From an uncultured bacterium (GTDB lineage Bacteria > Bacillota > Clostridia > Oscillospirales > Acutalibacteraceae), in assembly GCA_945949625.1 (NCBI GenBank), contig CAMFFI010000070.1, positions 1 to 6,262 on the forward strand: a stretch of 6,262 nt of DNA. The letters are read 5' to 3'. Every line of letters starts with the position of its first letter. Within the stretch, counting starts at the first letter, position 1. The position numbers and the translations under genes were made by a program. The notes under the pieces were generated by a model that was given only the letters and a program-made list of their open reading frames with translations, was not told the origin of the DNA and did no database searches. Shown here piece after piece: positions 1-6,262 of this stretch.

Positions 1-1367
1 CCCGGTCCGGGGTGGATGTGTTCGGCGGCTGCGCCTCCCTGATCTCCTCCCTCGGGACCTAAATCAATAATATAATCAGCCGTCTTAATCAAATCAAGAT
101 TATGCTCAATTACAATAACCGTATTACCTGCGTCAACCAGCTTTTGCAAAACCTCAATAAGCTTGTGAACGTCAGCAATATGCAGTCCCGTTGTAGGCTC
201 GTCAAGAATATAAACGGTTTTTCCCGTTCCCCTTTTTGAAAGCTCTGCCGCAAGCTTGACACGCTGTGCCTCACCGCCCGACAAAGTGGTTGCAGGCTGT
301 CCGATTTTTATATAGCCAAGACCAACCTCCGAAAGAGTTTTCAGTTTTCTTTCAATTTTAGGTATATTTGAGAAAAACTCACAGCCTTCCTCAACGGTCA
401 TTTCAAGCACGTCATAAATTGATTTGCCTTTATACTTTACTTCAAGGGTTTCTCTGTTGTATCTTTTTCCGCCGCAAACCTCACAGGGAACATATACGTC
501 CGGTAAAAAGTGCATTTCTATTTTAAGAATTCCGTCGCCCTGACAGGCTTCGCATCTTCCGCCTTTTACATTAAAGGAAAATCTGCTTGAACTGAAACCG
601 TGCATTTTAGCGTCCTGAGTAGATGCGTAAAGCTCACGTATATCGGTAAATACTCCCGTATATGTCGCAGGGTTTGAACGTGGAGTTCTTCCGATTGGAC
701 TTTGGTTTATATCAATAACCTTGTCAAGGTTTTCAATCCCCTTAATTTCCTTATGAGCGCCGCTCCTTGTTTTTGCTCTGTTAAGACTGCTTGCAAGATG
801 CTTATAGAGTATTTCATTTACAAGGGAAGATTTTCCCGAGCCTGAAACTCCGGTAACGCAAATCAGCTCACCTAACGGAAATTTAACATCAATATTTTTC
901 AGATTATTCTGAGTTGCCCCGATAACCTCAAGAAATTTTTTATTGCCTTTTCTGCGTTGCTCCGGAACAGGAATTTTCCTTGCACCGCTTAAATACTGAC
1001 CTGTTACGGAGTTCTTGCAGGCTTTTATTGTTTCCACATCGCCTGCGCAAACAATTTCACCGCCGTGAACACCTGCGCCAGGACCTACATCTACAATAAA
1101 ATCTGCGGCGCGCATTGTATCTTCATCGTGCTCAACAACAATAACGGTATTTCCTATATCACGCAAATGCTTTAGGGTATCCAGCAATTTGTTGTTGTCC
1201 CTTTGATGCAGTCCGATACTGGGTTCATCAAGAATATACAGCACGCCCATCAAAGAGCTTCCTATTTGAGTTGCAAGCCTAATACGCTGACTTTCGCCTC
1301 CGCTTAGAGTACCTGCACTTCTTGAAAGAGTAAGGTAACCCAAACCAACATTATTCAGAAATCCAAG
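1..1367 (-). pseudogene. uvrA: Excinuclease ABC subunit UvrA, C-terminal half, in frame after the premature TGA (3' end cut by window edge)
   Basis: I read 455 uninterrupted codons here in the same frame as the upstream half. With codons numbered through the TGA (469), they hold the first ABC signature LSGGESQ at 490-496, the first Walker B ILDEPS with Asp516 and Glu517, the second Walker A GVSGSGKS at 642-649, the C-terminal zinc finger CEAC at 741-744 with CEVC at 764-767, the second signature LSGGEAQ at 831-837, the second Walker B ILDEPT with Asp858 and Glu859, and the H-loop His891. All catalytic motifs are intact, which argues that the stop is recent or artefactual. If translated separately, the best restart I see is ATG at 1248-1250 with AGGAAG 7 nt upstream, but that product would lack the first signature motif. 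The last visible residues after GPEGGDQGG (AAAEHIHPGP) do not look like the usual VVAEGTPEE tail. Roughly 20-30 C-terminal residues are probably outside the window. Confidence 0.85.
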
Positions 1368-1370
1368 TCA
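1368..1370 (-). other. In-frame TGA interrupting uvrA
   Basis: The minus strand reads AAA TCA TGA CTT GGA TTT CTG. The encoded flanks are GIKS-stop-LGFLNNVGLGYL, where UvrA homologues usually have an arginine before LGFL. A CGA-to-TGA transition would produce this. Every codon downstream to the window edge is open in the same frame. Confidence 0.9.
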
Positions 1371-2774
1371 TGATTTTATTCCCTTAATAATTGAATTTGC
1401 AATAAATTTTTCCTTATCACTTAGCTGTTCTTCAAGGCCTTTTACGAACTCAAGAGCCTGAACAACAGACATACGGCAAAAATCAGCAATATTTATTCCG
1501 CCGACCGTTACGGCAAGACTTTCACGGGAAAGTCTTTGTCCGTGACATTCGTCGCAGGGAATTTCGGCCATATAGCTTTGAATTTCTTCCTTTATCCAAT
1601 TACTGCCGGTTTCTCTGTAACGTCTTTCAAGATTATTGATAACACCCTCAAATGGTCTTTCAAGCGTACTTTTTCCGTAAGCAGACGTACGGTTAAGTGT
1701 TAAAACCTCGCCGTTTGTTCCATAAAGTAAAATATCAACTATTTCATCGGGTAAATCCTTAATGGGAGTATCAAGCGAAAAGCCGTATTTTTGGGATAAT
1801 GCCGCAAAATACATATTGGCAATAGAGTTTCCCTCCATCGCCCAGCCGCTTGCCTTTATTCCGCCTTGATTGATGCTTAGATTTTTATTTGGTATTACAA
1901 GCTCGGGGTCAACCTTCATAAATACACCCAGTCCCGTACATTTCGGACAGGCTCCGAAGGGATTGTTAAAAGAAAACATTCTGGGCGAAAGCTCGTCTAT
2001 ACTTGCGCCGTGTTCGGGGCAGGCATAATTCTGTGAAAATGTTAAATCTTCTCCGCCGATTACATTTATTAAAACCAATCCGCCTGTAAGCTTTGCGGCT
2101 GTTTCTATGCTGTCTGAAAGACGTGAACGAATTTCATCTTTTATAACAAGCCTGTCAACTACAATTTCAACAGTATGCTTTTTATTTTTTTCAAGAGAAA
2201 TATCTTCTGACAAATCGTAAATAATTCCGTCGGCTCTAACTCTTGCAAAGCCGCTTTTTTTGGCACGTTCAAGCTCCTTTTTATGCTCGCCCTTTTTCCC
2301 CCTTATTACAGGTGCAAGCACTTGAATTTTTGTTCCGTTATCCAAGGAAAGAACCCTGTCTGCAATCTGGTCAACTGTTTGCCTGCGGATTTCTCTGCCG
2401 CATATGGGACAGTGGGGTACTCCCACTCTTGCATAAAGCAAACGGAGATAATCGTAAATTTCCGTTACCGTTCCCACAGTTGAGCGCGGATTTTTGGAGG
2501 TTGTTTTCTGGTCAATGGCAATTGCAGGAGAAAGTCCTTCTATATTATCTACATCCGGCTTATCCGTCTGACCTAAAAACATACGGGCATATGAAGAAAG
2601 GCTTTCAACATACCTGCGCTGTCCCTCGGCATAAATAGTATCAAAGGCAAGGGAGGATTTTCCCGAACCTGAAAGTCCCGTAAAGACTATCAGCTTATCC
2701 CTTGGTATTTCAAGGTTTACATTTTTAAGGTTATGTTCCCTTGCGCCGTTAATTATAATTTTATCTATGGACAT
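1368..2774 (-). CDS. uvrA: Excinuclease ABC subunit UvrA, N-terminal half, ending at a premature TGA
   Basis: UvrA is the ATPase that, as a dimer with UvrB, finds bulky DNA lesions in nucleotide excision repair. These 468 residues are the first half of a protein of about 940. Seen: the first Walker A GLSGSGKS at 33-40, the Q-loop and UvrB-binding region (GLSPAIAIDQKTTSKNPRST near 80-99), a CPIC pair at 122-125, and the zinc module with Cys252, His255, Cys276 and Cys279. Its CPEH form, in place of CxxC, is a variant I recall from clostridial UvrA. The FSFNNPFGACP block and the CDEC pair at 407-410 (insertion domain) follow. The ORF ends at codon 469 (TGA), just before the first ABC signature and Walker B, so this fragment alone cannot form a complete first ATPase site. 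The start is well supported by GAGG and the conserved N-terminus. The frame resumes immediately after the TGA, so this is one gene with a nonsense codon, or a sequencing error, rather than a naturally short protein. Confidence 0.9.
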   Translation of the reverse strand: MSIDKIIINGAREHNLKNVNLEIPRDKLIVFTGLSGSGKSSLAFDTIYAEGQRRYVESLSSYARMFLGQTDKPDVDNIEGLSPAIAIDQKTTSKNPRSTVGTVTEIYDYLRLLYARVGVPHCPICGREIRRQTVDQIADRVLSLDNGTKIQVLAPVIRGKKGEHKKELERAKKSGFARVRADGIIYDLSEDISLEKNKKHTVEIVVDRLVIKDEIRSRLSDSIETAAKLTGGLVLINVIGGEDLTFSQNYACPEHGASIDELSPRMFSFNNPFGACPKCTGLGVFMKVDPELVIPNKNLSINQGGIKASGWAMEGNSIANMYFAALSQKYGFSLDTPIKDLPDEIVDILLYGTNGEVLTLNRTSAYGKSTLERPFEGVINNLERRYRETGSNWIKEEIQSYMAEIPCDECHGQRLSRESLAVTVGGINIADFCRMSVVQALEFVKGLEEQLSDKEKFIANSIIKGIKS

Positions 2775-2780
2775 ATTTTA

Positions 2781-2784
2781 CCTC
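2781..2784 (-). promoter_or_regulatory. Ribosome binding site of uvrA
   Basis: GAGG on the minus strand lies 6 nt before the ATG at 2772-2774. It supports this ATG as the uvrA start, as does the protein beginning MSIDKIIINGAREHNLKN, the usual UvrA N-terminus. I see no LexA-type operator in the 58-nt gap, although uvrA is commonly SOS-regulated in Firmicutes. Confidence 0.75.
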
Positions 2785-2796
2785 GTAACTGTAAAT

Positions 2797-2824
2797 AAGG
2801 CGGACAAAATTCAATGTCCGCCTT
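2797..2824 (-). terminator. Strong intergenic hairpin between ftsH and uvrA; weak terminator or mRNA-processing element
   Basis: A perfect 10-bp inverted repeat (AAGGCGGACA and TGTCCGCCTT on the minus strand) encloses an 8-nt loop, TTGAATTT. It begins 8 nt after the ftsH stop. The 3' arm is followed by ATTTACAGTTAC rather than a run of T, so efficient intrinsic termination is doubtful. The uvrA ribosome binding site lies 12 nt downstream, which leaves no room for a separate uvrA promoter after the hairpin. It may attenuate readthrough, protect the ftsH mRNA end or be a processing site. The structure itself is clear; the function is inferred. Confidence 0.55.
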
Positions 2825-2832
2825 TATCGGTA

Positions 2833-4722
2833 TTATTCTTCGGATTTATTTTCCGAATCATCTTCGGAAGTATCTTCAGCTTCGGGGACTTCTACAAAAG
2901 TACCGTTCATAACAGCTTCAAAATCTTCACCGCTCATCTTTTCGTGCTTCATCAGGTAAGCAGCAGTTTCGTGGAGCTTATCCATTTTTGAGGAAAGGAT
3001 TTTTTCAGCCTTAGCATAAGCGCCCTTAACGATTTTAAGAACAAGCTCATCAATCTTTGCGGCTGTTTCTTCGGAGTAATCCTTAACGTGTCCCATATCT
3101 CTGCCGATGAACACCTCGTTATTTGACTGTCCGTAGCAAATAGGACCAAGCTCGTCGGTCATACCGTATTTTGTAACCATTGAACGAGCTGTATTTGTAG
3201 CCTTTTCAATATCATTTGACGCACCTGTTGAAATATCGTTAAGCACAAGAGCCTCTGCAACACGTCCGCCTAAGCAAACTACTATATCCTCAAGCATTTC
3301 GTTGCGTGAGCTGTAAGATTTATCCTCTGTGGGCAACGGCATTGTATAACCGCCTGCCATACCTCTCGGAATAATTGAAATCTGGTGAACAGGGTCCTGA
3401 GTTTCACATTCGTGGAAAAGAATAGCGTGGCCTGCCTCGTGATAAGCGGTAAGCTTCTTTTCTTTTTCGCTCATTACCTTTGATTTTTTCTCGGCACCTA
3501 CAACAACCTTAATTGTTGCCTCTTCAATTTCTTCCATTGTAATTGCTTTTTTATTTTTTCTTGCGGCAAGCAAAGCAGCCTCGTTCAACAGATTTTCAAG
3601 GTCTGCACCGGTAAATCCGGCTGTTGTCTTAGCTATTGTTTTAAGCTTAACATCTGGAGCAAGCGGCTTTTTGCGAGCGTGAACCTTCAGAATTGCCTCA
3701 CGTCCGTTAATGTCGGGATAGCTTACAAGAATCTGTCTGTCAAATCTTCCCGGTCTCATAAGCGCAGGGTCAAGAATATCAGGACGGTTAGTAGCCGCAA
3801 TCATAATTACGCCTTCGTTTGCGCCGAAGCCGTCCATTTCAACAAGAAGCTGGTTAAGGGTTTGTTCACGTTCATCGTGTCCGCCGCCTAAGCCTGTTCC
3901 TCTCTGACGGCCTACTGCGTCAATTTCGTCGATAAAGATGATACAGGGTGAGTTTTTCTTAGCCTGCTCGAACAAATCACGAACTCGGGAAGCACCCACA
4001 CCTACAAACATCTCAACAAAGTCAGAACCTGAAATTGAGAAGAAAGGTACGCCAGCTTCACCTGCAACAGCACGTGCAAGCAAGGTTTTACCTGTACCCG
4101 GAGGTCCCACCAAAAGTACGCCCTTTGGTATTCTTGCGCCTAAGGTATTGTATTTATCGGGAGCTTTTAAGAATTCAACAATTTCTTCAAGCTCTTCTTT
4201 TTCTTCGTCAGCACCTGCAACATCGTCAAAGGTGGTTTTGCGTTTTTCATCGTTTGTATCTTTTATTTTAGCCTTGCCGAAATTCATTTCCTTTCCGCCA
4301 AGACCGCCGCCGCCCATTTTTCTCATTAAGAAGATCCATAAGAAAATAAACAGACCGACCATTATAAGCGTTGGAATCAATTCAAACAAGAAGGAATTAT
4401 CCGTTGCTTTAATATAGTTATATGTTACAGCTTCATCGGCTGAAGCAGTATATGGCTGAATAGTTTCAAGGAAACCTCTTATGTCGGCAAGCTCGCCTGT
4501 TACCTTTGTTTTCTTTGCATCATTAAGAGTAAGCCTGATTTCGCCTGTACCGTAGTTTATTTCATAATTTGCAACCTGGTCTTCCTGAAAATACTGAGCA
4601 AGCTCATAGGTTGTGGGACTTTTCTTGCCCTGAGAACTGTAAAGTACGGCTATCATAAGAATAATTATAATCGGTATTCCAAGATAAAGCAGTAAATTAC
4701 GGATTTTTTTCTTGTTATCCAA
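2833..4722 (-). CDS. ftsH: ATP-dependent zinc metalloprotease FtsH
   Basis: FtsH is a membrane-anchored hexameric AAA+ protease that degrades misassembled membrane proteins and selected cytosolic regulators. The 629 residues match the usual family length. Seen in order: a short basic N-terminus, a first transmembrane segment at about 9-29, an extracytoplasmic domain at about 30-108, a second transmembrane segment at about 111-134, and a Gly-rich linker. The AAA+ module follows, with Walker A GPPGTGKT at 206-213, the pore-loop motif MFVGVGA with Phe239, Walker B IIFIDE at 261-266, and the second region of homology with arginine fingers Arg323 and Arg326. The protease domain has HEAGH at 428-432 and the likely third zinc ligand Asp504 (ASNDIEKAT). 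The last ~19 residues are an acidic tail. All catalytic residues are present. The start is TTG behind a strong ribosome binding site and the stop is TAA. In Firmicutes ftsH often follows tilS and hpt; here hpt is missing. I see no convincing promoter in the 62-nt upstream gap. Confidence 0.98.
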   Translation of the reverse strand: MDNKKKIRNLLLYLGIPIIIILMIAVLYSSQGKKSPTTYELAQYFQEDQVANYEINYGTGEIRLTLNDAKKTKVTGELADIRGFLETIQPYTASADEAVTYNYIKATDNSFLFELIPTLIMVGLFIFLWIFLMRKMGGGGLGGKEMNFGKAKIKDTNDEKRKTTFDDVAGADEEKEELEEIVEFLKAPDKYNTLGARIPKGVLLVGPPGTGKTLLARAVAGEAGVPFFSISGSDFVEMFVGVGASRVRDLFEQAKKNSPCIIFIDEIDAVGRQRGTGLGGGHDEREQTLNQLLVEMDGFGANEGVIMIAATNRPDILDPALMRPGRFDRQILVSYPDINGREAILKVHARKKPLAPDVKLKTIAKTTAGFTGADLENLLNEAALLAARKNKKAITMEEIEEATIKVVVGAEKKSKVMSEKEKKLTAYHEAGHAILFHECETQDPVHQISIIPRGMAGGYTMPLPTEDKSYSSRNEMLEDIVVCLGGRVAEALVLNDISTGASNDIEKATNTARSMVTKYGMTDELGPICYGQSNNEVFIGRDMGHVKDYSEETAAKIDELVLKIVKGAYAKAEKILSSKMDKLHETAAYLMKHEKMSGEDFEAVMNGTFVEVPEAEDTSEDDSENKSEE

Positions 4723-4730
4723 TATCCTTC

Positions 4731-4737
4731 ACTCCTT
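4731..4737 (-). promoter_or_regulatory. Ribosome binding site of ftsH, deciding a TTG start
   Basis: On the minus strand the sequence reads AAGGAGT, then an 8-nt spacer, then TTG at 4720-4722. This near-perfect Shine-Dalgarno at normal spacing, plus the MDNKKK start leading straight into a transmembrane segment, supports TTG as the true ftsH start. Confidence 0.85.
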
Positions 4738-4784
4738 GTATTATTATGATTATTTTTTTGGATTTTATTTAAAAACAGCAGCTT

Positions 4785-4982
4785 TTAAAGCTCATTTATA
4801 CGGTAAATTTCTGAAATTGAAAGCTCTTCCGAGGTTTCTATTCCATTATAATAGCTTGAAGTGGTAATAAAGTCAATGGTTAAATTATGATTTCTGCATC
4901 TTTGACTTAAAACAAAAGAAAACGCCGCTTTATAAAACCGCGCAAAATCGAAATTACACAAAATCATTATTTTTATCGACAT
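4785..4982 (-). CDS. Small ORF resembling the N-terminus of a low-molecular-weight protein tyrosine phosphatase; probably truncated or decayed
   Basis: This 65-codon ORF starts at an ATG inside the last codons of tilS in another frame, ends in TAA, and lies 62 nt before ftsH. Its N-terminus looks like the low-molecular-weight phosphatase fold: a hydrophobic strand (IKIMIL), then CNFDFAR, which fits the C-X5-R phosphate-binding loop, an amphipathic helix (KAAFSFVLSQRC), a second strand (LTIDFITTSS) and NGIETSEEL where the family has an SAG(T)-and-helix region. The serine or threonine normally after the arginine is phenylalanine, and the usual MAEA reads YKAA. The family is about 140-160 residues with a catalytic Asp near the C-terminus. 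That half is absent and there is no room for it before ftsH. I see no good Shine-Dalgarno before the ATG at 4980-4982 or the in-frame ATG at 4965-4967, so coupling to tilS translation is the likeliest way it would be made. It could also be a chance ORF. The phosphatase resemblance is my own pattern reading. Confidence 0.45.
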   Translation of the reverse strand: MSIKIMILCNFDFARFYKAAFSFVLSQRCRNHNLTIDFITTSSYYNGIETSEELSISEIYRINEL

Positions 4983-6262
4983 TCAAGGCATTAATCTGAA
5001 TTTTCAGCACCTTAGTCGGAGTACCGCTTATCAAGGCGTCTCCTGATACTCCGAAGCCTTCAAGCCATAAAACTCTTGAGCCGTCTGCAAGCAGCATAAG
5101 GCTGTCCCTGTTTTCCTTTGGAATTTTTTCTTCTATCATAAATTTCTTAAGGGATTTTTTTACATTTCTCCTTGGAAGCTTAATGTAATCTCCTGCCTGT
5201 CTTAATCGAAAAACAGGTTTTTTGGAAATCAGCGAAAAATCCAGTATATTCTTATCCAAAGTATTCCAAAGGTTTGTTTCGGTTATTTTATATTCCTTAT
5301 CAGAAAATTCAAAGCACATTTCTGCCTTTAATTCATATGGCGAAAAGCTTGCAGTGCCGTTTTGTGTTTTTATAATTCTGAACATTCCCTGTCTGCAAAC
5401 AGCTTTGTATTGGCTGTTTAAATCTACCTCTCCGCCTTTGCTGATAATATCAAGGCAAAGATTAATATGTTTTCTTGAAATGTTCTTAATATTAAGACTC
5501 TTAAAGATTATAAAAACAGCTTGCTTTTGGATTACCGGGGGTAAATCTTTTAGCCTTTCGGAATCATAAAAGCAGTTGCCGTTTTTGCTGATTAATATAT
5601 CATTTAACTTATTTCGAGTATATTCTTCTAAAAAAGAATTAATTTCAGCCACATCATCAGTTAATTCTGCGGCGGCATTTTCAACATTAGCATTTATATT
5701 TTTCAGCACAGGAACAACATTGTGGCGTATTTTGTTACGTGTATAGTCATCACTGCTGTTTGTGCTGTCATTTACATATTGTATATTGTTTTTCAGGCAA
5801 TAATTTTCAATTTCTCTGCGGGTTACTTCAATTAAAGGTCTTATGATATAATTCCTTTTCGGAACTATTCCCTTTAAACCGTTTAATGACGTTCCCCTTG
5901 AAATATTGTAAATCAGGGTTTCAAGATTATCCGAGGCGGTGTGAGCTGTTGCTATTTTTGCATTTTGGGATTTGCTCAGCTCCTCAAAAAATTTATACCT
6001 TTCTTCCCTGCCGCAAAGCTCTGTACTCTGTTTATTCTTTTGTGCAAGGCTTTCTATATCAACCTCTTTTACAAAAAGTGGAATTTGCAGATTATTGCAC
6101 AAATTCTTTACAAAGTTCAAATCTCTTACGGACTCTTCTCCTCTTAACATATGATTAAGATGTGCGGCGGAAATACTAAGGTTGTATTTTTCTTTAAGAG
6201 AAATAAGTATATGCAGAAGTGAAACAGAATCAGCGCCGCCTGACAAAGCAACAATCACTCTG
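4954..6262 (-). CDS. tilS: tRNA(Ile)-lysidine synthase TilS (5' end cut by window edge)
   Basis: TilS ligates lysine to C34 of the CAU-anticodon tRNA-Ile with ATP in the cytoplasm, so the tRNA reads AUA and is charged with isoleucine. Seen here, counting the GTG valine at 6256-6258 as 1: the PP-loop SGGADS at 6-11, HLNHMLRGEES near 33-43, GREERYKFFEEL near 83-94, the TAHTASDNLET segment near 104-114, a strong family match through NDSTN and RNKIRHNVVP near 163-183, and a C-terminal TilS domain near 349-425 (FRLRQAGDYIKLP, ending in EGFGVSG). About 434 codons are visible, against roughly 430-470 for the family. The GTG lies only a few residues before the PP-loop and the frame stays open to the edge, so it is an internal valine and about 15-25 N-terminal residues are missing. 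The TAHT variant of the usual TAHH motif is, as I recall, common in Oscillospirales. The gene ends in TAA and overlaps the next ORF by 29 nt. Confidence 0.95.
   Translation of the reverse strand, partial: RVIVALSGGADSVSLLHILISLKEKYNLSISAAHLNHMLRGEESVRDLNFVKNLCNNLQIPLFVKEVDIESLAQKNKQSTELCGREERYKFFEELSKSQNAKIATAHTASDNLETLIYNISRGTSLNGLKGIVPKRNYIIRPLIEVTRREIENYCLKNNIQYVNDSTNSSDDYTRNKIRHNVVPVLKNINANVENAAAELTDDVAEINSFLEEYTRNKLNDILISKNGNCFYDSERLKDLPPVIQKQAVFIIFKSLNIKNISRKHINLCLDIISKGGEVDLNSQYKAVCRQGMFRIIKTQNGTASFSPYELKAEMCFEFSDKEYKITETNLWNTLDKNILDFSLISKKPVFRLRQAGDYIKLPRRNVKKSLKKFMIEEKIPKENRDSLMLLADGSRVLWLEGFGVSGDALISGTPTKVLKIQINALNVDKNNDFV

Noticed and set aside
1368..1370. TGA read as selenocysteine or by a reassigned genetic code
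   Set aside because: The family has arginine here, not cysteine or selenocysteine. Trp is encoded by TGG elsewhere, the conserved FtsH, TilS and UvrA residues read correctly with the standard code, and this is the only in-frame TGA I found. A point mutation or error is simpler.
2243..2638. Plus-strand open frame of 131 codons opposite uvrA
   Set aside because: It is antisense to a conserved part of UvrA, with no recognisable domain or convincing ribosome binding site.
3938..4417. Plus-strand open frame of 159 codons opposite ftsH
   Set aside because: It is antisense to the conserved FtsH AAA+ region, has low-complexity Ser/Pro-rich content and resembles no family I know. It is a shadow of ftsH codon use.
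4743..4771. Possible ftsH promoter in the AT-rich gap (CATAAT as a -10 box)
   Set aside because: The matching -35 position reads TAAATA, far from TTGACA. In such AT-rich sequence a lone -10-like match is expected by chance.
4780..4792. 13-nt palindrome AGCTTTTAAAGCT at the end of the small ORF as a terminator
   Set aside because: It allows only a 5-bp AT-rich stem with a 3-nt loop, and the short T run begins 4 nt later. That is too weak to call.
6256..6258. GTG as the tilS start codon
   Set aside because: It is only a few residues before the PP-loop SGGADS, and the frame stays open to the window edge. It encodes the conserved valine of a longer N-terminus.

Overview
All genes read on the minus strand of an AT-rich stretch (very roughly 40% GC by eye). 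From right to left, in transcription order, they are: tilS, truncated by the right edge; a 65-codon ORF that starts inside the tilS 3' end; ftsH, complete; and uvrA, complete at its 5' end, broken by one in-frame TGA, and leaving the window on the left just before its expected C-terminus. Gaps are short: a 29-nt overlap, then 62 nt and 58 nt. A shared transcription unit is therefore plausible.

The window suggests a low-GC Gram-positive anaerobe, most likely a clostridial (Oscillospirales/Ruminococcaceae-like) member of Bacillota. The grounds are the tilS-to-ftsH neighbourhood typical of Firmicutes, AT-rich codon use, strong AGGAG/GAGG ribosome binding sites and clostridial-looking motif variants in TilS and UvrA. 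This is inference from memory of the families, not a search. The odd length and a gene cut at each end suggest a whole small contig, possibly metagenomic.

Region by region: 4954-6262 is TilS, which makes the tRNA-Ile CAU anticodon read AUA. 4785-4982 is a small ORF where many Firmicutes carry hpt between tilS and ftsH. It looks like the first ~60 residues of a low-molecular-weight protein tyrosine phosphatase, with the C-X5-R loop kept but the rest missing. 2833-4722 is the membrane AAA+ protease FtsH with a TTG start. 2797-2824 is a strong hairpin between ftsH and uvrA. 1-2774 is UvrA, the damage-recognition ATPase of nucleotide excision repair. Its reading frame is intact on both sides of a single TGA at 1368-1370, at a position where relatives usually have arginine.

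The genes are housekeeping functions (tRNA modification, membrane protein quality control, DNA repair) with no obvious common pathway. I see no mobile element, CRISPR array, tRNA, rRNA or defence system, and no gene-free stretch over 300 bases. The items most worth a second look are the uvrA nonsense codon, the phosphatase-like remnant, and an abruptly GC-rich left edge that departs from the expected UvrA C-terminus.
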